Below, one piece after another: positions 5,671-6,485 of a stretch of DNA of 6,485 bases (positions within the stretch are counted from its first letter, which is position 1; the number at the start of each line of letters is the position of its first letter). This DNA comes from Candidatus Cloacimonadota bacterium. GTDB lineage: Bacteria > Cloacimonadota > Cloacimonadia > JGIOTU-2. The notes beneath the pieces were generated by a model. The model ran no database searches. It was not told the DNA's origin and saw only the letters and a list, made by a program, of their open reading frames with translations. The position numbers and the translations under genes were made by a program. The stretch lies in contig DAOVPZ010000068.1 of NCBI GenBank assembly GCA_030628975.1, forward strand, positions 1 to 6,485. The letters run 5' to 3'.

Positions 5671-5677
5671 AAAGGAG
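5671..5677 (+). promoter_or_regulatory. Shine-Dalgarno site of the lipoprotein gene
   Basis: AAAGGAG lies 6 bases before the ATG at 5684. This fixes the start of the lipoprotein and shows it is independently translated. No clear -35/-10 pair is visible in the AT-rich DNA upstream. Confidence 0.75.
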
Positions 5678-5683
5678 TTTCAA

Positions 5684-6485
5684 ATGAAACAGGTAATTAA
5701 ACTAACAGGTTTCTTACTCGTAATTATTGGACTGACATTTTGGGGATGTAGTGAGAAAACTACAGAACCAGGAACCAATCCTGATGAAGAATCAATTCGG
5801 TCTATCATTTTAGAAAACCCTTCATATTTCAATACTCAAAATCATTATGGTGAAGAGGATACAACAGGTGGTAAATTCGGAAGTCGTTCTCCTATTAATA
5901 CCTTCTTCTGGTTTAGGCAAATTTTGTCTAACCCAATCATCCTTATTGACATTTATATAGTTGGAGATTCTGCTTTTGTTTCATGGTCAGGAACATTCAA
6001 AGGGATTTTACATCTCTTTTCATCTGAAACCGATTCAGTCCCTCCAGATACTATCCTTCATTATACAAAGGATTTCACAGATTACGGGAAAAGATATGCG
6101 ATTTTCAAAAGAGTTTGTTCACCAAGTGAAGACCCACAGGATAGAAGAGGGTGGAGATTAGTAGAATTATCAGGTGCAGAAGTAACTTCAGAGAATAATA
6201 CAGTACAGATTGACAGTGTAAGACTTAACTGCGAAAGTTATCCTGATACGATTTTCACTGACCCACTTGCACTCTTTGAAAAGGAGGATATAATAACACT
6301 CATCCCTGAAGAAGAATGTACTCTAACAGTATATACAAACAGTGACTCTGCAAATGCTGCTTATGTTTTTCTCCATTCCTGGAGAAGACATATAGAGCAT
6401 CACAGACGCAGATTTAATTATATAGGCAATGGTGTTTTCACAGGTGTATGGTTTGCCCCGTCAAATCTTTCTGGAGCAATTAATG
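5684..6485 (+). CDS. Secreted lipoprotein of unknown function (3'-truncated by the window)
   Basis: An open frame of 267 codons runs off the right edge. Residues 1-21 form a lipoprotein signal peptide (Lys near the start, hydrophobic LTGFLLVIIGLTF) ending at C22. The lipobox is FWGC rather than the usual L-A/S-G/A-C, but a Cys followed by SEKTTEPGTNPDE is a typical lipoprotein start with a flexible tether. The mature part looks beta-rich and soluble. It contains GDSAFVSWSGTFKG (94-107), a RYAIFKR/GWRLVELSGAEV segment (137-166) and a basic stretch HSWRRHIEHHRRRF (231-244) before NGVFTGVWFAP. I have seen this general style in uncharacterised lipoproteins of FCB-group bacteria but cannot name a family. 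It probably sits in the outer membrane or at the periplasmic face. The ribosome-binding site at 5671-5677 and the signal peptide fix the start. It lies 259 bp after DUF3795 and is probably a separate unit. It is intact as far as seen. Confidence 0.85.
   Translation, partial: MKQVIKLTGFLLVIIGLTFWGCSEKTTEPGTNPDEESIRSIILENPSYFNTQNHYGEEDTTGGKFGSRSPINTFFWFRQILSNPIILIDIYIVGDSAFVSWSGTFKGILHLFSSETDSVPPDTILHYTKDFTDYGKRYAIFKRVCSPSEDPQDRRGWRLVELSGAEVTSENNTVQIDSVRLNCESYPDTIFTDPLALFEKEDIITLIPEEECTLTVYTNSDSANAAYVFLHSWRRHIEHHRRRFNYIGNGVFTGVWFAPSNLSGAIN

Noticed and set aside
5652..5687. 11-aa open frame MHNTKKERSFK overlapping the lipoprotein ATG as ATGA
   Set aside because: There is no ribosome-binding site at usable spacing; an overlap of this kind is easily produced by chance in A-rich DNA.
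5961..6161. 66-codon plus-strand open frame inside the lipoprotein gene
   Set aside because: It is an alternative frame of the longer signal-peptide-bearing gene starting at 5684.
1..6485. CRISPR arrays, tRNA/rRNA genes, transposases, integrase sites
   Set aside because: I found no regularly spaced repeats, no structured-RNA gene signatures and no transposase or recombinase motifs on either strand.

Overview
This is a low-GC bacterial window, roughly one third G+C by eye. Every gene I can support lies on the plus strand. The organism is probably an uncultured anaerobe-type bacterium of the FCB group, with Cloacimonadota or Marinimicrobia as my best guess. That guess rests on base composition, on the lipoprotein N-terminus (a short hydrophobic leader followed by CSEKTTEP), and on the mix of a membrane-bound spermidine-synthase-like protein with DUF3795. 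No rRNA, tRNA or marker gene is present, so the taxonomy is an inference only. TGA and TAA are both used as stops and TGG encodes Trp throughout, so the genetic code looks standard.

Layout. Bases 3-335 hold the 3' end of an unrecognised gene. Bases 506-2800 encode a 764-aa polytopic membrane protein in which a spermidine-synthase-type Rossmann domain sits between two membrane halves that resemble each other. A 314-bp AT-rich spacer follows. It leads to a good Shine-Dalgarno site and a tiny broken reading frame (3115-3189) that looks like the decayed start of a VOC/glyoxalase-family gene. Overlapping the end of that remnant is the most interesting gene (3182-4240): a fusion of an alkyltransferase-like (ATL) DNA-lesion-binding domain, with PWHR in place of PCHR, to a complete PHP/HisK-type phosphoesterase domain. 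Twelve bases later comes a small four-helix membrane protein with two cysteine clusters (4253-4792), then a Cys-rich DUF3795 protein (4873-5424). After a 259-bp spacer containing an imperfect inverted repeat, a secreted lipoprotein gene starts at 5684 and runs off the window.

How the genes may work together. 3182-4240, 4253-4792 and 4873-5424 look like one transcription unit. The junction of the last two is spanned by a perfect 17-bp inverted repeat (arms 4761-4777 and 4853-4869, 75-nt spacer). Its left arm is coding sequence of the upstream gene and its right arm covers the ribosome-binding region of DUF3795. It is either an RNA device coupling translation of the two genes or a roughly 109-bp MITE-like insertion that has rewritten the junction. 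A role for the cluster in sensing or handling alkylated DNA is suggested only by the ATL domain; the two Cys-rich partners have no known function.
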